Assembly (NCBI RefSeq): GCF_000227135.1
Contig: NC_018259.1
Coordinates: forward strand, 541,140-605,139
Source: Leishmania donovani
Lineage: Eukaryota; Euglenozoa; Kinetoplastea; Trypanosomatida; Trypanosomatidae
DNA: 64,000 nucleotides
Reading direction: 5' to 3'
The first letter of the stretch is position 1; each line of letters begins with the position of its first letter. Both the position numbers and the translations under genes were made by a program. Below the pieces are notes generated by a model. That model was not told where the DNA came from, made no database searches, and saw only the letters and a program-made list of their open reading frames with translations. Below, one piece after another: positions 7,947-17,541 of the stretch.

Positions 7947-10199
7947 TCAATCTCGGTGCGCTTCTGATGATTGAGTCGCAGTGTCGTTCTGATCTTCATC
8001 TGTGTCTCCTTCCGCCGACAAGAAATTGAAGTTCACGTTGCTAAAGCTGGGGTACGACTGCAGGGCTGGGGAACCGCCCTGTTGCAGGGTGTGCACCTCT
8101 TCTTTCAGGGCCTCGATGTCTACTACCGCGTCCTGCGCTGGGCGCTGTGGTCGGTCGTCATCGGCGCTGCGGCGCAAAACTATATACGAACCTTTTGTAA
8201 ACTTGCTTGAAAACTCGGAAAGGCGCGAGCCGCGAGAGAGGCCGCCCGCCTTCGGGCCGTGGAAGCGATCGCCTGCGAGGTTGATGGTATCGCGGTGTAC
8301 CGGCTGTGGTAGCCCGGTCGAGCCGCGCTCCTTAAAGCGCTCACCCGTGATCGGGGCGTCCATGTGGCGCACGCGTTCTTGAATGGCCTCGCACGCCTTG
8401 AAAGCTTCCAGGTGCTTCTCAAACGGGCCACCGGCGGTGGACTGGAAGAGTGGCAGCGAGGATAAATTTGTCAATACATCGATGCAGAGGCTCGACAGGG
8501 ACGTATTCGGGATCTGTGCGAGGCGCGTCAGCGCGCCAAGGACAGATTCGACCGCGCCACACCGCAGCACAACAGTGTCTGCCTTCACCAGGTACCTCCA
8601 CAGGCAATCCCGCTCGGCCGCAGCGCTGAGACTTTCGCCAACAAGCGTTGCCCGCTGAAAGATGGTCAAGATGCAGCGGTGCAGAGCCCTCGCGAGCGCG
8701 TCGTGCTGCGGAAAGCGCTCGCAGCAGCCGATGAGCGCAGGGAAGAAGCCGCTCGTGATGAGGGTGTTGTCGGTGCTGGCCAGCTGGAAGAGGGAGAGCT
8801 CCACGAACAACTCGCAGACCGCAAGCCGGAGCGGGCCCAAGCCATACATCCCTGCCGGAGCGACCGCAGAGAGGCAGCTTGGCGACGCATCCGCAGATGG
8901 CGCGTGCGCGTCCAGCTCGGCCTCCTCCTGTGCAGTCGGGGCAAGGAGCGCCGTCACGCGTAGCGCCTGTGCCTGAAGCACCGCCATCGGCGTAATGTAC
9001 CGTGTGGCCGTTTCGTACATGCAGCTTGTCTCGGGCAGCACCAGCGACTTCCGCACGAGGCCAATGATCGAGACAAGCACCTCCATCCCATCCGCCGCCA
9101 GCGACACAGGCGTCGCTGCGGCGCCCTCTGGCGTCAAGAGCGCCGACCTCCCCACATCCTGCTCGCAGCAGCTTAAGATGCGCTCAACGTAGTCGGAGAC
9201 AAGCGGCTCGCTGAGGAGCACATCCACGATTGGCCCAGCGCTGTGGCTGTACCCGCGCTTGAGTAGTTCCTTGAAGAAGTAAAAGTAGTGGTACATCCCG
9301 GGGTCGCGAATGGCGACGGGTAGGTAGGCGCAGAGCGTCGTCGGGAAGCCAAGTCGAATCCATTGCGACGTGAAGAGCGCCGTCTTGGTCGTTGGCTTCA
9401 CCATCCACACCGCGGACAGCGCTGATCCAAAGAGCGCTATGAGGGTCTCGGCGACAATGGAGTTGCTCGCCAGGTTCTCCACCACACCCTTAATGGTCGA
9501 ATGCTTGAGGGTGTCGGCGATGGCCTGCGTGGTCGCCTCGAAGTCATTATCGAAGGCTTCTAGCAGGAGACGCTGCACGGCAAACGTGCGCTGCGGCTCC
9601 AGGGTCTTCTCCACACTCAGTGCTTCGATGCAGGCCGCCACGACCGCGTTGATTTCCGATCGCTCCTGTGAGTGGGTGATACAGAAAGAGAGCAGCTCCG
9701 TCAAGTTCGCGAGGCACCGCCGCTCCTGCTCCTCCTCAGCATCGCCGATGACGGCGGCGGCTGATGTCGGCGCACCGTTGGCGTGATTCCCCTTGGATGG
9801 GTGTTCTATCTCCACGACTCCCGTCGATGCTTCGGCCTCTCCTGGAGTGGTGCAGACCGTCGGAAAGGAGCCTTGCGGCTGGTGTTTCGAGCCCATAGGG
9901 CCATTCTCTATCTGCGACTTTCCGTGAAGCAGCGAGAACAGCGTATCTGCATGCCGTACAATGTATTGAAGAACAACACGCACAGCGCTTGGAATGCCGT
10001 CGGAGCTGCCGTCCTCGTCCTTGTCGGAGCCGTCGCCTCTGCGTCGATTCACACGGGCGGTCCCCAGGGACTGGGTGCTGTGCAGATAGTCGGCAACGCC
10101 GTCTGACAACAACACCGCAGCGAGGTCTGTCTGTGGGGATGCGAGTAGCTCAGGAACACTCTCCGTTGCCCATCTCTTCGACGGTGCACCGATGATCAT
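7947..10199 (-). CDS. SAPS-domain protein (PP6/Sit4 phosphatase regulatory subunit-like)
   Basis: 750 residues, starting at ATG 10199. The N-terminus (WATESVPELLASPQTDLAAVLL, then VLQYIVRHADTLFSLL) and the central part (AFDNDFEATTQAIADTLKHSTIKGVVENL, then SQWIRLGFPTTLCAYL) resemble the helical repeats of SAPS proteins, which bind Sit4/PP6-type phosphatase catalytic subunits and direct them to substrates. The protein is almost wholly helical until about residue 600. The last ~130 residues are polar and end in an acidic stretch with DTDEDQND. A polypyrimidine tract and AG on the - strand 54 bases upstream give a good trans-splice acceptor and support this start. The identification rests on pattern likeness and should be read as moderate. 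Confidence 0.65.
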   Translation of the reverse strand: MIIGAPSKRWATESVPELLASPQTDLAAVLLSDGVADYLHSTQSLGTARVNRRRGDGSDKDEDGSSDGIPSAVRVVLQYIVRHADTLFSLLHGKSQIENGPMGSKHQPQGSFPTVCTTPGEAEASTGVVEIEHPSKGNHANGAPTSAAAVIGDAEEEQERRCLANLTELLSFCITHSQERSEINAVVAACIEALSVEKTLEPQRTFAVQRLLLEAFDNDFEATTQAIADTLKHSTIKGVVENLASNSIVAETLIALFGSALSAVWMVKPTTKTALFTSQWIRLGFPTTLCAYLPVAIRDPGMYHYFYFFKELLKRGYSHSAGPIVDVLLSEPLVSDYVERILSCCEQDVGRSALLTPEGAAATPVSLAADGMEVLVSIIGLVRKSLVLPETSCMYETATRYITPMAVLQAQALRVTALLAPTAQEEAELDAHAPSADASPSCLSAVAPAGMYGLGPLRLAVCELFVELSLFQLASTDNTLITSGFFPALIGCCERFPQHDALARALHRCILTIFQRATLVGESLSAAAERDCLWRYLVKADTVVLRCGAVESVLGALTRLAQIPNTSLSSLCIDVLTNLSSLPLFQSTAGGPFEKHLEAFKACEAIQERVRHMDAPITGERFKERGSTGLPQPVHRDTINLAGDRFHGPKAGGLSRGSRLSEFSSKFTKGSYIVLRRSADDDRPQRPAQDAVVDIEALKEEVHTLQQGGSPALQSYPSFSNVNFNFLSAEGDTDEDQNDTATQSSEAHRD

Positions 10200-10253
10200 C
10201 GGAGTAGGGTACTGCCTGGACGGGATCGTGAAAGCAAAGAAAACAGGACACTA

Positions 10254-10283
10254 CTGGGGGAGAGAGAGGGGGGAAGGGGGAAG
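10254..10283 (-). promoter_or_regulatory. Predicted spliced-leader acceptor for the SAPS-like gene
   Basis: On the - strand a pyrimidine tract (complement of 10256-10283, almost pure purine on +) runs directly into CAG, with the AG at 10254-10255. This would give a 5' UTR of 54 nt before the ATG at 10199. Confidence 0.5.
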
Positions 10284-10897
10284 CGACAAGAAGCGATGAG
10301 CACACGCACACAGCGAGCCCGCGAAGAAAGCGACCGCGACGTGCAGCCAGACAGGCACACAGGTAAGAGGAAGAGGAGGATGCGCCCACGCGTAAGACCA
10401 AACACGCAAGCAGCGGGAAGTGAGCTTCTGAGGTCAATGTGCGTGTGGTGTGGTGGGGTAGGGGTATAGTGAGAGAAGAAAAGCAAGCCGAAACAGACAA
10501 CAACAGAGAAGTGCGTGTGCGCTGTTCGGGGTAGGACAGTCGCTCGCGGATACGTGGTGTGTACCTGTAGAAGGCGCAAGAGCAAACCGCAAGGTGGCCA
10601 GAAATGAGAGAAACAGAGCGGGATGCGGAGGATAAGAACAGCAACAAAAGCCTAGCGAGTGGTCAGTGCATCACGCAGGTCAACAATGAACGTAAAATAG
10701 TAATAGAAGAGGGGTGCGCCCTTACCGCTTAGCTCCGCACTCCTCCCGCAGAGCTGGTGGTGGTCGTCGGTGTCCGCACTGCGTTTCTGTTGATTCTCTG
10801 CTCACTCGCTTACTTCCTCTTTGGAACGGGTGAGGAACAAGGTGTCGGAAGGAAGAGAGGGAAAGAAATGAAAGGCAGAACCGGTGTATGTGTGAAT

Positions 10898-10902
<5 letters not shown>

Positions 10903-10929
<27 letters not shown>
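10903..10929. repeat. TG microsatellite
   Basis: Alternating TG for 27 bases in the spacer upstream of the SAPS-like gene. Similar runs occur near 2319, 22850 and 48995. Confidence 0.9.
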
Positions 10930-11121
10930 CTGCGGATGGATGAGTGGATGGATGGCGCAAGTGCTGTTGGGCGAAAAGAGAAAAACGGAAATAGGGGGTG
11001 TAGAAGATCGCATAGGAACAATGTGGGAGTATCACTGTTTCTCTCTCTGTGTGTGGAGGGGTGTGGGGGTGGGGTGCTCGCGGGACAGAGCAACACTCAG
11101 TGTTGTTGTTCAGTAAACATC

Positions 11122-11138
11122 TATATATATATATATAT
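11122..11138. repeat. TA microsatellite
   Basis: Seventeen bases of alternating TA in a spacer. Equivalent runs are at 41299-41315 and 57233-57249. Confidence 0.9.
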
Positions 11139-11594
11139 CAGATGCTTATATATTGTGTGCGTATATGTGTGTGCCGCAGGATCAGCGCCGCTGCTGCACG
11201 CAAAGTGGCAGGCAGCAGCGAAACAGCTCTAGCGGCAGCGAAGTGCACGAGAGGACAGAGAAGGTGCAAGAGAAAAAGTGACCAATAGTTATAAGAGCGG
11301 CAGGGGACGTTGTTGCACCACAACGGAAAACGCGTAGGCGCCTTCGGACTTTTTGCTCGTCGTCTGCCTCGCCATATGCGGGCAAACCGTGGATCTCGAC
11401 TTGTCAGCAGCGTGCCCGCGCCGTCACGCAAGCGAGCCGATGCGGGGAAAGTCACTCCAGCTTGCGGCGCAGACATGCGTGCCCATGACAGATTAGAATA
11501 TCAGCTCAGTACTGTTGTTTGTGCGACATGTATTACTCTCTTGTAGGCTACTCGAATGAGCAGAGAAGCAGAGAGGGAGAAATAGCAGATATCG

Positions 11595-11618
11595 CAGCAG
11601 CAGCAGCAGCAGCAGCAG
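11595..11618. repeat. CAG triplet repeat in a 3' UTR
   Basis: Eight CAG units on +, so CUG in the - strand transcript, about 120 bp after the helicase stop codon. Confidence 0.9.
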
Positions 11619-11738
11619 CGCACGGGCAACGGCCCGGCACACTCATGCAGCAGCACAACCCCCCAACCCCAACCTCCGGCTTCCAGGAAAAAAGGGGAAC
11701 GGGAAATCGAGAAAAAAAAACAAGACATGCACTCAGTG

Positions 11739-14700
11739 TCACTGCCACCACGATTGAGCCACCATTGGGGAGCGGCGACGAACGCGCGAGGGGAAGTTAC
11801 CGCCGTCACTGGTGGGCATCGATGCGGGTCGTGCAACAGACGCGTCCGCGCGGCTCACAGACATGTCTGAGGGGGCTGTTCTTGCACGCGGATCGCCCTC
11901 CGTCACAGCAAAGCGCTGCTTCTGGTGCTCATGGGTCACCGGCATCCACAGCGACGGAAGGACAGGCTCGCGCTGCATAGATGCGGGCGGACGCCAGTCC
12001 CGAGGGTCGTAAACCGGCGGTGGCGGTGGACGAGGCCAGGGCTGGGCTTGCAACACAGTGTATGGGGTCGGCGACGAAGCTTGATGCGGCAGCAATACAC
12101 CGGGCGCCGAGGAAGGCGGGTAGCTAGACAGCCGGGAGTCCGTCTGCCATATCTGTTGGTGTTCCTCAGCGAATTCAAATGGCGGCCGAGACGCAAAGAA
12201 GGACGGCGAGTGCTGCCCCGCAAAGCGCGACGCAGGAACGGCGGCAACGTGGTCCCAGTGAGCTGGGAGATGTCCAACACTATTCGGTCGTGCCAGCATT
12301 GGCCCGTAGTTGGCTAGCCGAGTCACCATGGAAGGCGTGTGATAGGGGTACGGATGCGGGGACGCAGCGCCTCCATGCATCCAGCTCGAGTCCTGCATAT
12401 AGCTAGGCCGCCACCACTCGCCCTGCACGCCACTGAAAGCGTAGCGCATGACTGGCGGCGCCTGCTGAGGATCCACCGGGTAGTAGAACGCCTCCTGCGG
12501 TTCCACTACGTCGCTCCGTTGGCGCGCGCTACGGTGCATGCAGTCTCTGCCTAAGCGAAGAGATGAGGCGTGAGGTGGCGGCACGCGTACCACGAAGCGG
12601 CAGGACGGGGGCGGCGTTGGTGCCACCATCGAAGGGCACCATTGCCCGCTCTGTGGAGTCATGCGTCTCAACGGATATGTGCGTCCCTGGTCCACTGACG
12701 TTGTGACACCCGGAGGTGTGTCGCCGTAGTCGTGAGGGTGCACTGGCCTCGACGAAGCTGCCTGCGGGGTAGAGTATGGTATCTCTCTGTGCAGTGCCGG
12801 AAAGCAAGCGCGTGGGGAAGTGCCGGGAGGTCGGGACGCTGGAGGCGAGGTGCACGGCTGTAGACGAACTCGTGCCACGCGCTTGTGCGCCGCAGATGGC
12901 GTTGATACAGCGAGGGCGTCGGCAGCTCCTGTCTCCAGGGAGGGGCAGAGTCGGGCCTGCCGCGGTGATGGCGATTCGCGGACCGGCTTCGACGGGAACT
13001 CGCTGACATGCTGTGGAGTGTTTTGGTCACGCAAGGGTTTCTCTAAGCGGGCCCCTTTGTCAGCACAATGCTCAGGCGAGGAACGCACGGAGTCGAGAGA
13101 CGACCCGCCTGCAGCTGCGCGCTCTTGGGACACCTCAGACGCCGCCGCACCGGCGGCGCCACTACCATCTGCCTCACGCAGATCTGACGCACCTGGGACT
13201 GGTAGGAGGGAGGTGGCGTTCGCCATTGCTGAGGGCAGCGGCATGGCGGCGGTATTGCCATTTGTCTGGCGTGTCTCCTTTTTCTGCATCCCTTGATCGT
13301 CATCTGTGGCACGACATGCCCTTTGGCCGATACGAGTGCGCTTGCGTGAGATGGGTGGTTCTCGTGGAGCGGAGCGGTAGGGCTGAGTTGGATCTCCCGC
13401 ACTTGCGACGTACTGGAGGTCCTCCAGTAGCTCGTTGAACGTGGCGCGGGCCTCAGACGCCACTTGCACGGACAGCGCTGTCTGCGGCGCTTTCGTGTAG
13501 GGAAGAATCGCAACGTCCTTTGCCGCGGGAAAAAGCACGCAACCGTTGGCCACGGGCTTCTGTGCTGACCTGTGGATGCTCTCGCTCGCAGCATCGCCAC
13601 GGGCGGAGGTGAATTCCTCATCGCGCGCCGTCACGGTGTCCATCCCCACGACCCGCAGCACCAGACACCGAGCCTCGATTCGCCTGCCTCTGCCACCACC
13701 ACCACTACTAGTGTCACGCAACAAGGGAGGAGAGGCAAAAGGGAAGCAGAGTGTCCACGCACAGAGACCATCTGCTGTCGCTCTTGACGCTGCCTCTGCT
13801 GTACTCCCTGGGGCGTCCGGTGAACCAAAGGCAGAGAGCGGCACAAATCGCTTCAAGAGCACGCGATCTTCGCTAGGCATTCCGACAAGAAGAAGCACGC
13901 GCGTCGAATCAAGCGCAACCACGTCGCTGAGCAGCTGTGGTTTCCCGCCTGCAGCCTTCGATGAGGCAGTCTCCGAGCGCTGCCTCCGCGCCGCGTTGGG
14001 GACACCTTCATCAGTCACCGCCTCGGTACCTGGAGACAACGTGAGCTGCACAACTCCACTCGGCACACGATGTTGGTTGTCTATGCCGTCCGACTCCGCC
14101 GGCGAAGCCATAAAGCTGATGTCCAACGATATCCTTGGCAGACGTCGCACCTCGCTCAGTATTTGTGACCCAAAAGGTGGTAGTCGGCTGCACAGCACCT
14201 CCAGCTGACGTGCGTTAACACTGCCGAGGCTTTCAAACGTGCTATACCCGCCCCGCAGCAGAGCTTTCGCCACCGAGTCGCTGACATGTTTGAGCTGGCG
14301 CAGCACGAGCCCGTCTGGCCACACACGGCGCTCGATGCAGCGGGCCAGCAGGTTTGCTTGCGTGGCTAAACTGTAGGAAGTGGTGGCGGCCCACGCGTAC
14401 TCTTCCAGAAATCGCGACATGCGGGGCACGACCGCCCACAGGCGCAGAGAGTCGTTCCGCAGGGAGACTTCCGTGAGGGGAAGCAGCCCAATGTGGACCT
14501 GAATCAGCACATAGGCCTTCTGCCAGTCCTCCCGGACCTCTCGCCCGCCGCGGCGTCCGCTGTGTAGCGGGTACTTCACTGTCTTGTTAAGCTCGTTCAG
14601 CGGACCGCGGTCACCTTGACGCAGGCGAACCTCCACAAGCTCCTGGCAATGGCAGAGAAGCTGGAGAACCTCCCGCAGATTGAAGGGCATCATAGGTCGC

Positions 14701-16808
14701 CTTGACGAGCACACAGTCGCGTCTGCTGCAGTGCTGTGCGGTTGCATGCCTTCTGATGAGGTGTCTTTCTTCGCGTGCGAGTACTCGTGCACCTCTGCGA
14801 CGCTCATAGAGCCTGTCCGTGCCGTGGTCTTTACGCTAACGTCCATGGCACCGGCACACGCATCCACACCAGAGTCGTCGTCGGGCGCGTCGCCGTTCGT
14901 ACTCACCGCCCCGCGGGCCTTGAGTCTTGCGTTGAGGGTGCACACCGTGTCAAACAGAATGTACATGCGGGACATGGCCCTTCCCAACCGCGTTGCCTCA
15001 AAAACCGCCGAGGGATGCTTGATGTCTTCCATGTCGCCTGTGGCGACTGGCGCGGCCGTCCCTCTCGCCGCCGAGAGCACCAACGTGTCCAGATGACTCA
15101 GATGCACGCAACCTTCCTCCATGAGCACGCGCAGCGCGCGCTCCATGAGCGCCTCCACGAAAGCCTCCGCGTTAAACTCCAGCTCCTCGGCTCGGTTTGC
15201 GAACTCCAGCCCGTAGTGTGGCGGACACTTGCGCAGGCGGATCCAGAAGAACGTCGTCTTCAGCCACTCCATCGCGGAGGGGAAGCTGTGGATAGTGCGC
15301 AGCGCCACCTCCGCGTTGACGTGCTCGATCATGTGGCGGTGCAAGTGACTCTCGACGCAGGTCAGCGTCACGGCGCCGCTAGTGAGTGTCTCGTAGAGGT
15401 GCACGCTGCGTTGCATGGTGAGCACTAGCGCCACGCCGTGCGTGTCGCAGCCAGGCCTACCGGCACGCCCGCACATCTGCATCACCTCTGACACGGGCAT
15501 GTCCTGGCACCGCCCACTCGAAAAAAAAGTAGTTCCTTTGATAAGAACGAGATGCGCAGGCAAGTTCACACCCAAGGCGAGGGTTGTTGTGGCGCATACG
15601 ACGGCAATGTACTGCTCGCGGAACATCCGCTCCACGAGCTGGCGGTCTTCCCTGGTCATGGCGGCGTGGTGAAAGCCAACACCCATCATCAGGCAGCTGC
15701 GCAGCTGCTTGTCGCTAGCCTGCTGCATCAGCTGCTGCGCTTCTGCAGAAGGTTCCAGCTGCGCCAACTGCCCCCGGCGAGCTGCGGCATCGCGGATGTC
15801 TTCAACGATGCGCTGCGCCGAACTCGTCGTCTCCTTCCGCGAGGCACAAAAAACGAGCGTCGGCCTACCTTGGCTGTACTGCTGCATGAAGCCGAATATC
15901 TTGAAGGAGAGGAAGCGATGGAAAGCAAACGGGTTTGGCGAGTCGTGCGCGTAGCCGATCACACGTATCGTCAGCGGCACCGGGCGGTCACTCGGGGCGA
16001 AGGCAAACGTCATCTCCGGCGACACCTCCAGCCACTCGGCCAGGTCGCCACTGTTGGGCAGCGTACCGCTAATCGCAATAATGCGTGTTGGCGCCGTCTC
16101 CGTCGCCGAGTGTTGATGCATGGCACTCGACGATGCTTGAATGACCTTGACGCGGCTCACGATGGCCTCCATGGCGGCGCCACGCTCCTCTTGCACCGTG
16201 TGCACCTCGTCTAACAGCAGGAGGCCGACAGAGTTTACGATCGCCATCACCTCCTTCTCCTTCCAGCGTCGCGTGATGCTGTCCCACCGCTCCGGCGTGG
16301 TGACGAGAATGTCAGCCTGTGAGACGCAAACCATACTCTCTAATCCGTCGCGTCCTCGGACATCACCGGTCGCGGACGCTGTGGAGCACGAGCGCTCCTG
16401 CTGGTCTACTTGTTGCTGCTGCTGATCGCCCGTTTCGATCACAACCGTCAAGGTCGGAAATTGGGCACGCCAGTGCTCGTACTTCTCGTTCGCGAGCGCC
16501 TTAATGGGACAGATGTACACCGCCTTTCGTTTTCGCTGCTGCAGTGGCCCAGAACAGCTGCGGGTCTCGCCATCCTCCTCTGTCGCCCTTGCGCCGGCGT
16601 CATCGCGGGGGGCGAGAACGTTGCGAAAGAGGCGCAGCATCGCCACCTCCAGCAGGACCGTCTTCCCACTACCAGTTGGCGCGGCCACAAGACAATTGCG
16701 GTCATTCGTGAACAAGGCCGGGATGACGGCTTCCTGCACCTTCGTGAAGCAGCGGTGCGGCAAGAAGTGAAGGAGCCCGCCAAGGCACTTTGCAGCGGGA
16801 GTGGACAT
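11739..16808 (-). CDS. Ski2-like superfamily 2 DNA helicase, MER3/HFM1-like
   Basis: 1689 residues from ATG 16808; the open frame upstream begins only at GTG. Superfamily 2 helicase motifs are in order: FTKVQ Q-motif (~21-25), AAPTGSGKT Walker A (42-50), TTPERW (~170-175), DEVH (200-203), SGTL (~247-250), FCASRKE (~320-326) and QMCGRAGRPG (~444-453). LPNSGDLAEWL just after motif III and the following winged-helix and Sec63-like region (to about residue 930) are typical of the Brr2/MER3/HFM1 group. There is one helicase cassette, not two as in Brr2, which favours MER3/HFM1, a meiotic crossover helicase in yeast and animals. Residues ~950-1689 form a long tail rich in serine, proline and arginine with no recognised domain. 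A nuclear role in recombination is inferred. Confidence 0.82.
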   Translation of the reverse strand: MSTPAAKCLGGLLHFLPHRCFTKVQEAVIPALFTNDRNCLVAAPTGSGKTVLLEVAMLRLFRNVLAPRDDAGARATEEDGETRSCSGPLQQRKRKAVYICPIKALANEKYEHWRAQFPTLTVVIETGDQQQQQVDQQERSCSTASATGDVRGRDGLESMVCVSQADILVTTPERWDSITRRWKEKEVMAIVNSVGLLLLDEVHTVQEERGAAMEAIVSRVKVIQASSSAMHQHSATETAPTRIIAISGTLPNSGDLAEWLEVSPEMTFAFAPSDRPVPLTIRVIGYAHDSPNPFAFHRFLSFKIFGFMQQYSQGRPTLVFCASRKETTSSAQRIVEDIRDAAARRGQLAQLEPSAEAQQLMQQASDKQLRSCLMMGVGFHHAAMTREDRQLVERMFREQYIAVVCATTTLALGVNLPAHLVLIKGTTFFSSGRCQDMPVSEVMQMCGRAGRPGCDTHGVALVLTMQRSVHLYETLTSGAVTLTCVESHLHRHMIEHVNAEVALRTIHSFPSAMEWLKTTFFWIRLRKCPPHYGLEFANRAEELEFNAEAFVEALMERALRVLMEEGCVHLSHLDTLVLSAARGTAAPVATGDMEDIKHPSAVFEATRLGRAMSRMYILFDTVCTLNARLKARGAVSTNGDAPDDDSGVDACAGAMDVSVKTTARTGSMSVAEVHEYSHAKKDTSSEGMQPHSTAADATVCSSRRPMMPFNLREVLQLLCHCQELVEVRLRQGDRGPLNELNKTVKYPLHSGRRGGREVREDWQKAYVLIQVHIGLLPLTEVSLRNDSLRLWAVVPRMSRFLEEYAWAATTSYSLATQANLLARCIERRVWPDGLVLRQLKHVSDSVAKALLRGGYSTFESLGSVNARQLEVLCSRLPPFGSQILSEVRRLPRISLDISFMASPAESDGIDNQHRVPSGVVQLTLSPGTEAVTDEGVPNAARRQRSETASSKAAGGKPQLLSDVVALDSTRVLLLVGMPSEDRVLLKRFVPLSAFGSPDAPGSTAEAASRATADGLCAWTLCFPFASPPLLRDTSSGGGGRGRRIEARCLVLRVVGMDTVTARDEEFTSARGDAASESIHRSAQKPVANGCVLFPAAKDVAILPYTKAPQTALSVQVASEARATFNELLEDLQYVASAGDPTQPYRSAPREPPISRKRTRIGQRACRATDDDQGMQKKETRQTNGNTAAMPLPSAMANATSLLPVPGASDLREADGSGAAGAAASEVSQERAAAGGSSLDSVRSSPEHCADKGARLEKPLRDQNTPQHVSEFPSKPVRESPSPRQARLCPSLETGAADALAVSTPSAAHKRVARVRLQPCTSPPASRPPGTSPRACFPALHREIPYSTPQAASSRPVHPHDYGDTPPGVTTSVDQGRTYPLRRMTPQSGQWCPSMVAPTPPPSCRFVVRVPPPHASSLRLGRDCMHRSARQRSDVVEPQEAFYYPVDPQQAPPVMRYAFSGVQGEWWRPSYMQDSSWMHGGAASPHPYPYHTPSMVTRLANYGPMLARPNSVGHLPAHWDHVAAVPASRFAGQHSPSFFASRPPFEFAEEHQQIWQTDSRLSSYPPSSAPGVLLPHQASSPTPYTVLQAQPWPRPPPPPVYDPRDWRPPASMQREPVLPSLWMPVTHEHQKQRFAVTEGDPRARTAPSDMSVSRADASVARPASMPTSDGGNFPSRVRRRSPMVAQSWWQ

Positions 16809-17541
16809 GGCCAGCGGCGACGCACTGACTCTCGCGCAAACACATACCCCTACACGTGGCACCGGTGAAGGGGCAGGGCAAGGCACACGCTGAAAGAGCG
16901 TCTGTGTACGTTGACGCTATGAGCCGCACCCTCTACACAATCGACAAGGGGTGTGGGAGGCGCTGCGAAGGTGGGGAACGAAAAGAAGGTGAGAGGAGCG
17001 TAGAGGTGCACGGGCCTCGTGCGACGCGAATGTGCGTGATGGGCATCACTCTCACTGAGAGAAACAGCAGCAGAAGAGGAATAGAATGGGTACATGAGAA
17101 AGAATAGGGGCGGGTGGGGGAGGAATGTCGGGTGCTATCAAACAGTGACGTTGCCAGCAAGCCTTTGGTGCGCGGCAGGAAATGTCAAGGAAGAGAGAGA
17201 GTTTGCTTTTTTTTTGTTACCCTCGCCCGCCCCCTCCACCATCGCACATCTCGCAACGCAGACACGGTGCCCGTTTTTCTTTCACACCGCTTCTACTTCA
17301 GATTTCCGCCCCCCCCCCCACCACCACCACCGACGTCCTCGTCGTTGGTGTGTCGCACGCACGTTGGTTACTGTAGGCTTCGATAGTCATTGTGCGCAAA
17401 ATATAGAAAAGCACACCCCACCAACGAGGAGACGTAATCGCACGTGGGGAATGCAAGGGCAGCCACCGAGCCGTAAGTTCTGCTTGCATTCTCTCGGGCC
17501 GCCGCAGCATCAGGAGGGAGACGGCGTCGCAAAAATGTTCA
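16809..17541. other. Intergenic spacer
   Basis: Spacer between the helicase and cyclase genes. On the - strand a pyrimidine tract near 17057-17080 followed by AG at 17055-17056 is a possible splice acceptor for the helicase. A C-run with CCA repeats is at about 17308-17330. No gene is seen. Confidence 0.6.

Larger units (their letters stand above)
10200..11738. other. Intergenic spacer
   Basis: Spacer between the SAPS-like gene and the helicase gene. It contains a splice acceptor, a TG run (10903-10929), a TA run (11122-11138) and eight CAG triplets (11595-11618). No gene is convincing on either strand. Confidence 0.7.
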
